From Acidobacteriota bacterium (lineage in GTDB: Bacteria > Acidobacteriota > Blastocatellia > RBC074), in NCBI GenBank assembly GCA_018269055.1, contig JAFDVI010000020.1:310001-374000 (forward strand): a stretch of 64,000 nucleotides of DNA, in the 5' to 3' direction. Below, piece by piece: positions 53,620-61,372 of this stretch (position 1 is its first letter; every line of letters begins with the position of its first letter). Both the position numbers and the translations under genes were made by a program. The notes beneath the pieces were generated by a model. It was not told where the DNA came from. It did not search any database and saw only the letters and a list, made by a program, of their open reading frames with translations.

Positions 53620-55364
53620 AGGTTCCTCCGTTTGAAGACGATGATCGAAAGTAAAAGTACAAATGAAACGATGGTTGTCCAATTGCCGAAGCGGCGAATT
53701 GGTGTGGAGCGAAATTCCAGCACGATCCGATGATCGCCCGCAGGCAAATCAATCAGAATGTTTTTGATGACGCCTTCGTGGATTGGAATGACTTGGCCAT
53801 CCATCGTCGCCGTCCATCCAGCGAAGTTCCGGGTGCGAAACTGCAATTGATCGGCATCTGTCAATGCGACGCGAAGCTGGCGAAATTCCGGCGTCCAGCG
53901 TTCAATCTGAATTGAGCCTTTCCCGACGGCAAGCTGCACTGGCTCCATCGGCGGATTTTCGCGCGAAGCGCCGCGCGGCAACGTGGCGTAATTGTAATGC
54001 TCGAAATTTGGCTCGAATGATTGCGCGCGCCACATTGGCCAGGCGACGTAATACCCGCTCATCGCCAAAGCTCCAACCAACACAAATGACGAAATCGCAC
54101 GTCGCCAATCCGCAATCCACAATCCGCAATCCGCAATCCAACCCGCCAGCATCGCCACGGCAAAGCTGGTCAGCGTCAGCATCCGCCATGAGTACACGCC
54201 GATTTCGATCTTTGGAATCAGGCGACCGAGCAGCGCGGAATACTTAGTCATCAAAAAACTGGCCAGCAATCCGGCTGCAATCCATAACCAAACACGCGCG
54301 TTCAGAGTACCGGCTTCAGCCGGAAGGCTTCGACCTTCGATCTTTTCCATCTGAAGCCGGTACTCTGAACGCCGTCCGGCTGAAGTTCGCCTTTTCCACA
54401 AAGCCGCGCCCAAGATCAATATCGCCGCCAGGTTAAATGCCCAGATTCGATCCAAACGGACAAAGAACGGATTGCCGATGCGGTCATAGACCTTTTGCGT
54501 GTAATCGAACACATAGCTGGCGTGATAAGGCCAGACGCGTTCCACATCATCGCCATTGATCAACCCCTGTTCGGCAATGGCCGGGTAAAAATACGCGCCA
54601 GCGAGCATCGAACCAAACACCAACGCAGCGCCGCACCAAAGGAAGCCACGCCACTTTTCTACTTTGATCGCTGAAATCGCCAGGCATGAACCAAACACCA
54701 GCAAAAACTGATACGCCGTCGGCGGATGTGTCCATAAAAACGCTCCGAAGCTGGCCGCCAACCCGACGAAACTCAACCAGGCTGAATTCTCTTTCCTGTC
54801 GAATAATCGTTCGGCAAATAGCAAACACAACGGAATCCAGATGAAGCTGGTGAACTCTGAAATCGCTCCGCGCTGGTACTGATTGAGCAGATGATATGGT
54901 GCGAACACGTAAACCGCCGCCGTCATCAATGAAGCTCCGCGCGAAAGCGATTGCCGCGCGTAAACAAAAATCGCCGCCGCCGAAGAGAGCATCGTCAACC
55001 AGTAAAATCCCGCCCAGGTTTTCAGCCAATCGTGCGTGAAAAAGTAAACCGCCGAAGTCAGGTAATATACGCCCGGCGGATAAAAGCTGGTCGTCGGCGC
55101 GCCGTATCCGTGCGTGTGTTCGTCCCACCGCGGATACACAATGCCCAAAGCCAAACTGCGCCAAAACGCGTTCATCTGGTTGTAATGCATCCACGAATCA
55201 TGCGTGACGGGCATTGCGCCGCCGCAGCATCCGATTTTCTGATCTTCACCGATGACGAAAAACGGCAACACGGCAATCGAAGTCATCACAACCAGCGCCA
55301 GCAAAATTGCCAGCTTCAATTTCCAACCAAAATTTTTATGTTTGAGAGCAACAGTGGAACTCAT
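53616..55364 (-). CDS. Polytopic membrane protein related to 6-pyruvoyl-tetrahydropterin synthase-associated GT-C proteins
   Basis: 582 residues with 10-12 spans. The first periplasmic loop holds MPVTHDSWMHYNQMNAFWRSLALGIVYPRWDEHTHGYGAPTTSFYPPGVYYL, with the DSW and YPRW phrases of this GT-C-like group. FAPYHLLNQYQRGAISEFTSFIWIPL follows. The C-terminal 100 residues form a soluble beta domain (LPAGDHRIVLEFRSTPIR). It probably transfers a sugar from a lipid carrier, but this rests on fold resemblance only. A palindromic element lies in frame near residues 331-355 (RSEYRLQMEK to PAEAGTLN). The gene overlaps the DUF2238 gene by four bases. Confidence 0.84.
   Translation of the reverse strand: MSSTVALKHKNFGWKLKLAILLALVVMTSIAVLPFFVIGEDQKIGCCGGAMPVTHDSWMHYNQMNAFWRSLALGIVYPRWDEHTHGYGAPTTSFYPPGVYYLTSAVYFFTHDWLKTWAGFYWLTMLSSAAAIFVYARQSLSRGASLMTAAVYVFAPYHLLNQYQRGAISEFTSFIWIPLCLLFAERLFDRKENSAWLSFVGLAASFGAFLWTHPPTAYQFLLVFGSCLAISAIKVEKWRGFLWCGAALVFGSMLAGAYFYPAIAEQGLINGDDVERVWPYHASYVFDYTQKVYDRIGNPFFVRLDRIWAFNLAAILILGAALWKRRTSAGRRSEYRLQMEKIEGRSLPAEAGTLNARVWLWIAAGLLASFLMTKYSALLGRLIPKIEIGVYSWRMLTLTSFAVAMLAGWIADCGLWIADWRRAISSFVLVGALAMSGYYVAWPMWRAQSFEPNFEHYNYATLPRGASRENPPMEPVQLAVGKGSIQIERWTPEFRQLRVALTDADQLQFRTRNFAGWTATMDGQVIPIHEGVIKNILIDLPAGDHRIVLEFRSTPIRRFGNWTTIVSFVLLLSIIVFKRRNL
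54300..54370. repeat. REPIN-like palindromic element 13, in frame inside a membrane protein gene
   Basis: Perfect arms of 20 bases at 54300-54319 and 54351-54370, both starting GTTCAGAGTACCGGCTTCAG. The left arm also completes a hairpin (CCGGCT with AGCCGG). The head GTTCAGAGT is the same as in element 4, and the reading frame used (RSE, then LQ) is the same as in the STAS gene. It lies in the loop between spans. Confidence 0.84.
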
Positions 55365-55427
55365 TGGGCGCAGATTCTGTCACACGAACTTCAGACAGCA
55401 AAGAATTCAGCAAGCATCGTGCCGCCG

Positions 55428-55533
55428 CCTGGGTACGCACGCTTCCAGCGTGCAGGCTTGGCAAAACGTCCACTCCTGACGGCAGGAAAGCGTCTGAAGC
55501 CGAAACTGCCCGCAAGATGCGGACGCACCCAGG
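55428..55533. repeat. REPIN-like palindromic element 14 with unlike stems
   Basis: Left arm 55428-55453 reads CCTGGGTACGCACGCTTCC and carries the stem GCACGC/GCGTGC. The right arm (55512-55533, read on the other strand) starts CCTGGGTGCGTCCGC but carries a different stem (CCGCA/TGCGG). The heads are conserved while the hairpins differ. It lies upstream of the fumarase gene. Confidence 0.72.
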
Positions 55534-55624
55534 ACTGACACTTGAAAGCTTTCGCCGACACCGGAATCCTTGTGCTACATTACTCCCGCATTTCTAAATT
55601 TCATTTCAACTCAGAGGGAAACAC

Positions 55625-57145
55625 ATGGATGCATTTCGCGACAGCATGCTGCAACTGATCACACAAACTTCAACCAATTTGCCGCCCGATGTTCGCCGGG
55701 CAATGGCGCGCGCAATGGGCGAAGAACAGGGTGGACGCTCCCTGCAAGCCCTGAACGTGATTGCCACCAACATTGACATGGCTTGCGATAACGAAGGGCC
55801 GATTTGCCAGGACACGGGCTGGCCTACGTTTGAGATCGAAACGCCAGTCGGCGCCAACCAGATTGTGATGAAACAGCAAATCAAGGAAGCCGTCGCCGAA
55901 GCCACCAAACGCGGAAAGCTGCGCACAAACTCCGTCAACTCCCTGACCGGCGAAAACAGCAGCGACAACCTGGGGCCGGGCACGCCCACCATGCACTTCG
56001 AGCAATGGGAAAACGACGACATCGAAGTGAAGCTGATTTTGAAAGGCGGCGGATGCGAAAACAAAAACATTCAGTATTCGCTGCCGATGGAAATCCCGCA
56101 TTTAGGCAGAGCTGGGCGTGATCTGGATGGCGTTCGCAAATGTTTGCTTCACGCTGTTTGGCAAGCGCAAGGACAGGGATGCAGCGCCGGAGCCATTGGC
56201 GTTTGCATTGGCGGCGACCGCGCACAAGGCTACGTCAAAGCCAAGGAACAGCTTTTCCGGTTGCTGGATGACACCAACGAAATTCCCGAACTGGCCAAGC
56301 TGGAAGAATACATCGTCCAAACCTCCAATACGCTCGGCATCGGCACGATGGGTTTTGGCGGAGGTGTGACGTTGATCGGATGCAAAATCGGCGTGCTCAA
56401 CCGATTGCCCGCCAGCTTCTTCGTTTCCGTGGCGTATGACTGCTGGGCGTTCCGACGGCTGGGCGTGGTGCTGGACGCGAAAACCGGCGAGATCAAACGC
56501 TGGCTGTACCGCGATGACAAACAACCGGAAATCAAAATGGCGCAGGGCGGCGGCTTTGTCACGACTGGCAAAGAGAAAGTCCTGCGCGCTCCGATTACCG
56601 AAGAACAAATCCGCGAACTCAAAGTCGGCGACGTCGTATTGATCAGCGGCGATATGTACACAGGCCGTGACGCCGTCCACGCGTATCTGATGAAACACGA
56701 TTCGCCCGTAAATCTGAACGGTTCGGTGCTGTACCACTGCGGTCCCGTGGTATTGAAAGATGGCGACAAATATCAAATCAAAGCTGCCGGCCCGACCACC
56801 AGCATCCGCGAAGAACCGTATCAAGGGGAAATCATCAAACGTTACGGCGTGCGCGCTGTGATGGGCAAAGGCGGCATGGGCGCAAAAACGCTGGCCGCGA
56901 TGAAAGAACATGGTGCGGTATACCTGAACGCCATTGGCGGCGCGGCGCAGTATTACGCCAAATCCATTAACGAAGTGCTGGGCGTCAACCTGTTGGAATT
57001 CGGCATTCCCGAAGCCATGTGGCATCTGCGCGTGACGGACTTTCCGGCCATCGTGACGATGGACGCGCACGGCAATTCGCTGCACGCCGATGTCGAGAAG
57101 GCTTCGGCGGCAGTGCTGGCTACGTTGAGCGAACCGGTGTTTTGA
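55625..57145 (+). CDS. fumA: Class I fumarate hydratase (iron-sulfur)
   Basis: 506 residues with the alpha and beta parts fused in one chain. The likely 4Fe-4S ligands are C61 (PICQDTGWP), C186 (GQGCSAGAIGV) and C273 (YDCWAFRR). The N-terminal part continues GPGTPTMHFEQWENDDIEVKLILKGGGCENKN. The C-terminal beta part has VLISGDMYTGRDAVHAYL, LYHCGPVVLKD, GPTTSIREE, VMGKGGMGAKTLAAMKEHGAVYLNAIGGAAQYYA and the end ITMDAHGNSLH-like VTMDAHGNSLH. It interconverts fumarate and malate in the citric acid cycle. It could also act on related diacids such as mesaconate. The start has AGAGGGAAACAC before the ATG. Confidence 0.95.
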   Translation: MDAFRDSMLQLITQTSTNLPPDVRRAMARAMGEEQGGRSLQALNVIATNIDMACDNEGPICQDTGWPTFEIETPVGANQIVMKQQIKEAVAEATKRGKLRTNSVNSLTGENSSDNLGPGTPTMHFEQWENDDIEVKLILKGGGCENKNIQYSLPMEIPHLGRAGRDLDGVRKCLLHAVWQAQGQGCSAGAIGVCIGGDRAQGYVKAKEQLFRLLDDTNEIPELAKLEEYIVQTSNTLGIGTMGFGGGVTLIGCKIGVLNRLPASFFVSVAYDCWAFRRLGVVLDAKTGEIKRWLYRDDKQPEIKMAQGGGFVTTGKEKVLRAPITEEQIRELKVGDVVLISGDMYTGRDAVHAYLMKHDSPVNLNGSVLYHCGPVVLKDGDKYQIKAAGPTTSIREEPYQGEIIKRYGVRAVMGKGGMGAKTLAAMKEHGAVYLNAIGGAAQYYAKSINEVLGVNLLEFGIPEAMWHLRVTDFPAIVTMDAHGNSLHADVEKASAAVLATLSEPVF

Positions 57146-57158
57146 TTGAGGACTGTTT

Positions 57159-57446
57159 ATGAACAAGAATCGAAGTCAACCTATCACCCCTGTGAACATA
57201 GAAGAAATTGCCGAGCAAGCTGAAAAAGGCTCGGACGTGTCCGAGCATTTCACGGGGCAACATTCGGCTAAGCAATTTGTCAGCGTAGATTTTCCGTTGG
57301 AGTTGTTGAAGGCCATTGATGCTGAATGCAAACAGGTTGGCGTTACCAGACAAGCTTGGATCAAATTGGCCTGTGATGAACGTCTGCGGCAGATTCAGTT
57401 GGGACGCGTGGCTTATTTGCGAACTGAAACAGAAAAGGCTGCCTGA
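57159..57446 (+). CDS. CopG/BrnA-like antitoxin without an adjacent toxin
   Basis: 95 residues. An N-terminal partner-binding part (EIAEQAEKGSDVSEHFTG) precedes a ribbon-helix-helix pattern (AKQFVSVDFPLELLKAIDAECKQVGVTRQAWIKLACDERLRQI). This is the layout of CopG or BrnA-like antitoxins that bind operator DNA and a BrnT-type toxin. No BrnT-like gene is found on either side: a fumarase gene ends 13 bases upstream and a serine hydrolase follows. It may be a remnant of a toxin-antitoxin pair or a free-standing regulator of its neighbours. The start follows GAGGACTGTTT. Confidence 0.82.
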   Translation: MNKNRSQPITPVNIEEIAEQAEKGSDVSEHFTGQHSAKQFVSVDFPLELLKAIDAECKQVGVTRQAWIKLACDERLRQIQLGRVAYLRTETEKAA

Positions 57447-57470
57447 TTCGCGTTGCTTGAAACCCTCTTT

Positions 57471-57508
57471 CAATTGTCTCATCGGCAAACAGTTGTCTCA
57501 TCGGCAAA
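57471..57508 (+). repeat. Tandem 19-base direct repeat before the serine hydrolase gene
   Basis: Copies at 57471-57489 and 57490-57508 differ at one position (CAATTGTCTCATCGGCAAA, then CAGTTGTCTCATCGGCAAA). They lie between the antitoxin-like gene and the hydrolase, 38 bases before its ATG, so a role as operator half-sites is possible. Confidence 0.6.
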
Positions 57509-57545
57509 ATCAATCCTTGTGATCCGTAACCTCCCGGAGAAACTA

Positions 57546-59219
57546 ATGAAAAGACTATTCTCGATTTCACTCGTTGTTGTTTTTCTGCTTGCTGCTTTGT
57601 CTTTTCAAGCAGTGGCACAAACTCCAGCAGACAGCACTAATTTAACTGTTGCGATCAATCAGGAACTGGAAAAAGTCTTCAAACCGAACGAACCCGGCGC
57701 GGCAGTCATCGCCGTCAAAGATGGGCAGGTCGTCTTTCGCAAAGGCTACGGCATGGCCAATTTGGAACTCGGCGTGGCGATTGAGCCGGATATGATTTTT
57801 CGCATCGGTTCGATCACCAAACAATTCACAGCGGTTTCGATTCTGATGCTGATGGAACAAGGCAAGCTGAGCCTTTCCGATGAAATCACGAAGTTCCTGC
57901 CCGATTACCCCACGCAAGGTCACAAAATCACGATTGAGCATTTGTTGACGCACACCTCCGGCATCAAAAGTTATACGGGCTTGCCGGAATGGCGTCCATT
58001 GTGGCGCAAGGATTTGAAGATGACCGAGCTGATTGACCTGTTCAAAGACAAGCCGATGGAATTTGCGCCCGGCGCAGGCTGGAATTACAACAACTCGGCG
58101 TATGTGCTGCTCGGCGCAATTATTGAAAAGATCACGGGGCAAAGCTACGGAGATTTCGTCGAAAAGAATATCTTTGCGCCGCTGGGCATGAAGCAATCGT
58201 TTTACGACAACACGCAGCGTGTCATTCCACACCGCGCCGCCGGATATGCCAGAGGCCAGGGCGGTTATGTCAACGCCGAATACCTGAGCATGACACATCC
58301 GCGCGCGGCGGGTTCGTTGATGTCCACGGTGGATGATCTGGCGAAATGGGATGCGGCGCTGTATACCGAAAAACTGGTCAAACAGGAATCGCTGAAAAAA
58401 GCCTGGACGCCGTTTGTGCTGAACGATGGCAGACCAACCAAGTACGGGTACGGTTGGGGCGTGACCACGCTGGAAGGCGAACGGATGCTGACGCACAGCG
58501 GCGGCATCAACGGCTTTACGTGCGATGCGGCTCGGCTGCCCGAATCGAAAATTTACGTCGCCATTTTGACCAACCGCGAAGGGGGCACTGCCAATCTGGT
58601 GCCCAAGATCGCCGCAATGGTTGCGGGAAAAACGCTGCGCGATCCTGTAGCCACAAAGCTCCCGCCAACAACCCTGGACAAATATGTTGGCGTCTACCAA
58701 CTCAATGAAAAAGCGGACGTCATTGTTACGCGCGAAGGCGAATCCCTCTTTGTCCAACGCCCCAACGCTCCCCGGCAGGAAGTTTTGCCGATCTCTGAAA
58801 CTGAATTTTTCCCGAAGGCGCAACCCGCGGCGCGCATCCGGTTCAAGCTGCAAGAAAACGGAGCGATTTCCTCCATCGTGCTGCCTTCCGGCATGGCTCC
58901 GGACGACGAAGCCAAGAAAACCGACAAGCCTTTGCCAAAGCCGAAAGAAGTGGCCAAAGTTGACCCAACGGTTTTAGATCGCTACGTTGGCGAATACGAA
59001 TTGATGCCCAATCTTATTCTGACCGTCACTCGTGAAGGCGACAAACTGATGGGACAGCCCACGGGACAATCGAAGCGAGAGCTTCTGCCGGAATCGGCGA
59101 CGATCTTCAACATCCCGCAAGTCGCCGCCCAAATCGAATTTGTGGTCGAAGGGGGCAAAGCAACCAGCTTGATCCTGAATCAAGGCGGCGAGAAATTGAC
59201 GGCAAAGAAAATCAAATGA
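57546..59219 (+). CDS. Serine hydrolase of the class C beta-lactamase fold with two C-terminal beta domains
   Basis: 557 residues. A signal peptide (FSISLVVVFLLAALSFQAVAQ) precedes the hydrolase. The catalytic SxxK is S89 and K92 in RIGSITKQF, the YxN motif is Y181-N-N in WNYNNSAYVLLG and the third motif is HSGGINGF. Two repeats of about 85 residues follow, both beginning L-D-(K/R)-Y-V-G-(V/E)-Y, similar to DUF3471 domains. It may hydrolyse peptides, esters or beta-lactams in the periplasm. The start at 57546 follows CCGGAGAAACTA. A longer reading from 57453 lacks a site. Confidence 0.92.
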   Translation: MKRLFSISLVVVFLLAALSFQAVAQTPADSTNLTVAINQELEKVFKPNEPGAAVIAVKDGQVVFRKGYGMANLELGVAIEPDMIFRIGSITKQFTAVSILMLMEQGKLSLSDEITKFLPDYPTQGHKITIEHLLTHTSGIKSYTGLPEWRPLWRKDLKMTELIDLFKDKPMEFAPGAGWNYNNSAYVLLGAIIEKITGQSYGDFVEKNIFAPLGMKQSFYDNTQRVIPHRAAGYARGQGGYVNAEYLSMTHPRAAGSLMSTVDDLAKWDAALYTEKLVKQESLKKAWTPFVLNDGRPTKYGYGWGVTTLEGERMLTHSGGINGFTCDAARLPESKIYVAILTNREGGTANLVPKIAAMVAGKTLRDPVATKLPPTTLDKYVGVYQLNEKADVIVTREGESLFVQRPNAPRQEVLPISETEFFPKAQPAARIRFKLQENGAISSIVLPSGMAPDDEAKKTDKPLPKPKEVAKVDPTVLDRYVGEYELMPNLILTVTREGDKLMGQPTGQSKRELLPESATIFNIPQVAAQIEFVVEGGKATSLILNQGGEKLTAKKIK

Positions 59220-59251
59220 AGTAAGTGTCCAATCTCAACCGGAGTTTACCC

Positions 59252-61075
59252 TTGAAAAATATCTCCCGTTGTTTCTGCTTCTCCATTTTTCTGTTCACCT
59301 GCCTGTTTCCGACAACCGTCCCTCAGGCCACTGAGCAAATCACAATCCGTACGCCAATGTCTCCACCTATTTGGGCGATGTTGGAGCGGGAAGTGCTGCG
59401 CGCCAGCACGGCGGGTTGCGAAGAATTCTTTGCCAAGTATTTTGACGAGCGCGGCTATCTGCTGTGCGTGACACGTTGGGGTGGCGATGACGGACCAGAT
59501 GATGCGATTGAAAATTGCTCGCTGTGGCCGGAGCTTCATGCGCTCGGCGCGCCGGATATCATGCGTCAGATGTACGTCAAAGCCATCGAAGGCCACATCC
59601 GCCAGTACACCGAAGCCAAAACCGTGGAAGTCCCAATGGCGCGCGACGGAATGTATTACAAAGAATTCCCTGTGATGTTCGATTGGCAACACAACGCCGA
59701 AGGTTTGCGCGTGTTCAATTCGATGGGGCTTTCCGATCCGCACGATGCGAACTACCGGAAACGGGTGCGGCGCTATGCGGGCTTTTATATGAACGAGGAT
59801 GCGGGCGCGCCAAATTACGATCCGAAGCTGAAGTTGATTCGCAGCCTGATCAACGGCAGCCGCGGGCCTATGCTGCGCAAAGCGACGGCACTGGATTGGA
59901 CGGGCGACCCGGTCGAAGTGAAGAACCGATTTCCCAGCCTGGTGCACGGGGAACAAAGCTACGAACAGATGCTGGCACATTTCAAGGAATACAACGATGT
60001 GACGGGCGATCATCCGTTGAATCTGCTCAGTACAACGTTGGCGCTCGATGCATATCTGGTGACGGGCGAACAGAAGTACAAAGATTGGTTGGTCGGTTAT
60101 GTGGACGCCTGGCGCGACCGCATGGTCGCAAACGGCAACGTTATTCCGTCCAATGTCGGGTTGGATGGACAGATCGGCGGAGAAACCGGCGGCAAATGGT
60201 GGGGCGGCGTTTACGGCTGGGGCTTTTCGCCGGTTGTGCCGCAAACCGGAGAGCGCCAAAATCGAAATCGCGTGCCGTGGAGCTTTATTGGCTTTATGAA
60301 TGCGTACCTGCTGACGCGCGATGACAAATACGTAGACGCCTGGCGCAAACAGGCTGACGCGATCAACGCCAACGCCAAAGTCGAAAGCGGACGCACCCTG
60401 TACCCACACATGCGCGGCGACAAAGGTTGGTATGATTACACGCCGGAAAAATTCAACGCCTACGCAATGGAAGCATACTATTTGACGATGAAGCCGGAAG
60501 ATCGCGCGCGCGTTTCCAAAAACGATTGGCTGGAATTTCTGGAAGGGCGTAATCCAGCGTTTCCTGAACAAGTGCTTCGCCGCGATTTGGAACGCGTGCG
60601 CAGCCGTGTGCAGGCTATTCGCAAAGACGAAACAACACCTGACACGCGGTTGGCCGATGACCCGCTGAATTTGAACCCGGCTTCGGTCAATGCCTTGATG
60701 CAATTGATGTGGGGCGCTTTGCCGCCGGATGTGCGGGCGCGCACGCTGTTTGCTGGCCTGCGGTATTTCGATCCGGTCAAACGACGCGCTGGAATTCCTG
60801 AAGACGTAGCCGCATTGGTCGAACAAATGACGGGCGAATCGTTGACCGTCACGCTGGTGAACCTGAATCAAAGCGACAGCCGCGATTTGATCATCCAGGC
60901 TGGCGGTTACGGCGAACACCAGTTTGAATCCGTTCAATGGAACGGCCAGACGCTGGCGTTGAATGCGCGCGAGGTTTCAGTGCGGCTAGAACCCGGCGCA
61001 GGCGGAAAGCTTTCGTTCAAGTTGCGCCGGTTCGTGAATCAGCCTACGGTAAAGTTTCCGTGGGAACGTAATTAG
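59252..61075 (+). CDS. Secreted protein of unknown function, likely alpha/alpha-toroid
   Basis: 607 residues from a TTG start at 59252, chosen because GGAG lies nine bases upstream and it begins a proper signal peptide (MKNISRCFCFSIFLFTCLF). The mature protein has regular helical pairs rich in aromatic residues, as in alpha/alpha-barrel glycan enzymes: DERGYLLCVTRWGGDDGPDD, CSLWPELHALGAPDIM, EFPVMFDWQHNAEGLRVFN, GQIGGETGGKWWGGVYGWGF. Conserved Asp, Glu and Trp in these loops suggest a carbohydrate-active site. A beta domain follows at the end. I do not recognise the family. It starts 32 bases after the serine hydrolase stop. Confidence 0.8.
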   Translation: MKNISRCFCFSIFLFTCLFPTTVPQATEQITIRTPMSPPIWAMLEREVLRASTAGCEEFFAKYFDERGYLLCVTRWGGDDGPDDAIENCSLWPELHALGAPDIMRQMYVKAIEGHIRQYTEAKTVEVPMARDGMYYKEFPVMFDWQHNAEGLRVFNSMGLSDPHDANYRKRVRRYAGFYMNEDAGAPNYDPKLKLIRSLINGSRGPMLRKATALDWTGDPVEVKNRFPSLVHGEQSYEQMLAHFKEYNDVTGDHPLNLLSTTLALDAYLVTGEQKYKDWLVGYVDAWRDRMVANGNVIPSNVGLDGQIGGETGGKWWGGVYGWGFSPVVPQTGERQNRNRVPWSFIGFMNAYLLTRDDKYVDAWRKQADAINANAKVESGRTLYPHMRGDKGWYDYTPEKFNAYAMEAYYLTMKPEDRARVSKNDWLEFLEGRNPAFPEQVLRRDLERVRSRVQAIRKDETTPDTRLADDPLNLNPASVNALMQLMWGALPPDVRARTLFAGLRYFDPVKRRAGIPEDVAALVEQMTGESLTVTLVNLNQSDSRDLIIQAGGYGEHQFESVQWNGQTLALNAREVSVRLEPGAGGKLSFKLRRFVNQPTVKFPWERN

Positions 61076-61142
61076 CTCGAATTTCATTTGGCAATCCGCT
61101 CAAATATCAAAACCTGAAGTGACTGCTCAGGGGGGAGTGAAA

Positions 61143-61227
61143 GAGATAACGGAAATAACGGAACGGACAGAAATTTTTCTTTCGCTCTTTCTGTTTTTTC
61201 AGTTATTTCCGTTTGTTCCGTTATCTC
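61143..61227. repeat. Inverted repeat before the peptidase gene (palindrome 15)
   Basis: Arms of 12 bases (GAGATAACGGAA at 61143-61154, its complement at 61216-61227) enclose a centre in which GGAAATAACGGAAC and its complement also partly pair. The stretch is AT rich and unlike coding sequence. It may end transcription of the preceding gene on the plus strand, although no clear T run follows. Confidence 0.5.
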
Positions 61228-61372
61228 TCCAAGCCTTTCATTGCAAACCCATTCAACGGCCTGAGCATTTACAATCAGCAAACTGAAACTTGTTCGAATG
61301 TTGCGTCACATACAGCAAGCAAACCCAAGCTCAATTCCAATTGAATTCAGTAACCAGAAAGGAAATGCAACG

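Noticed and set aside
59246..60937. Open frame of 563 codons on the minus strand
   Set aside because: It lies antisense to the secreted protein, which has a signal peptide and a ribosome binding site; the antisense frame has neither.
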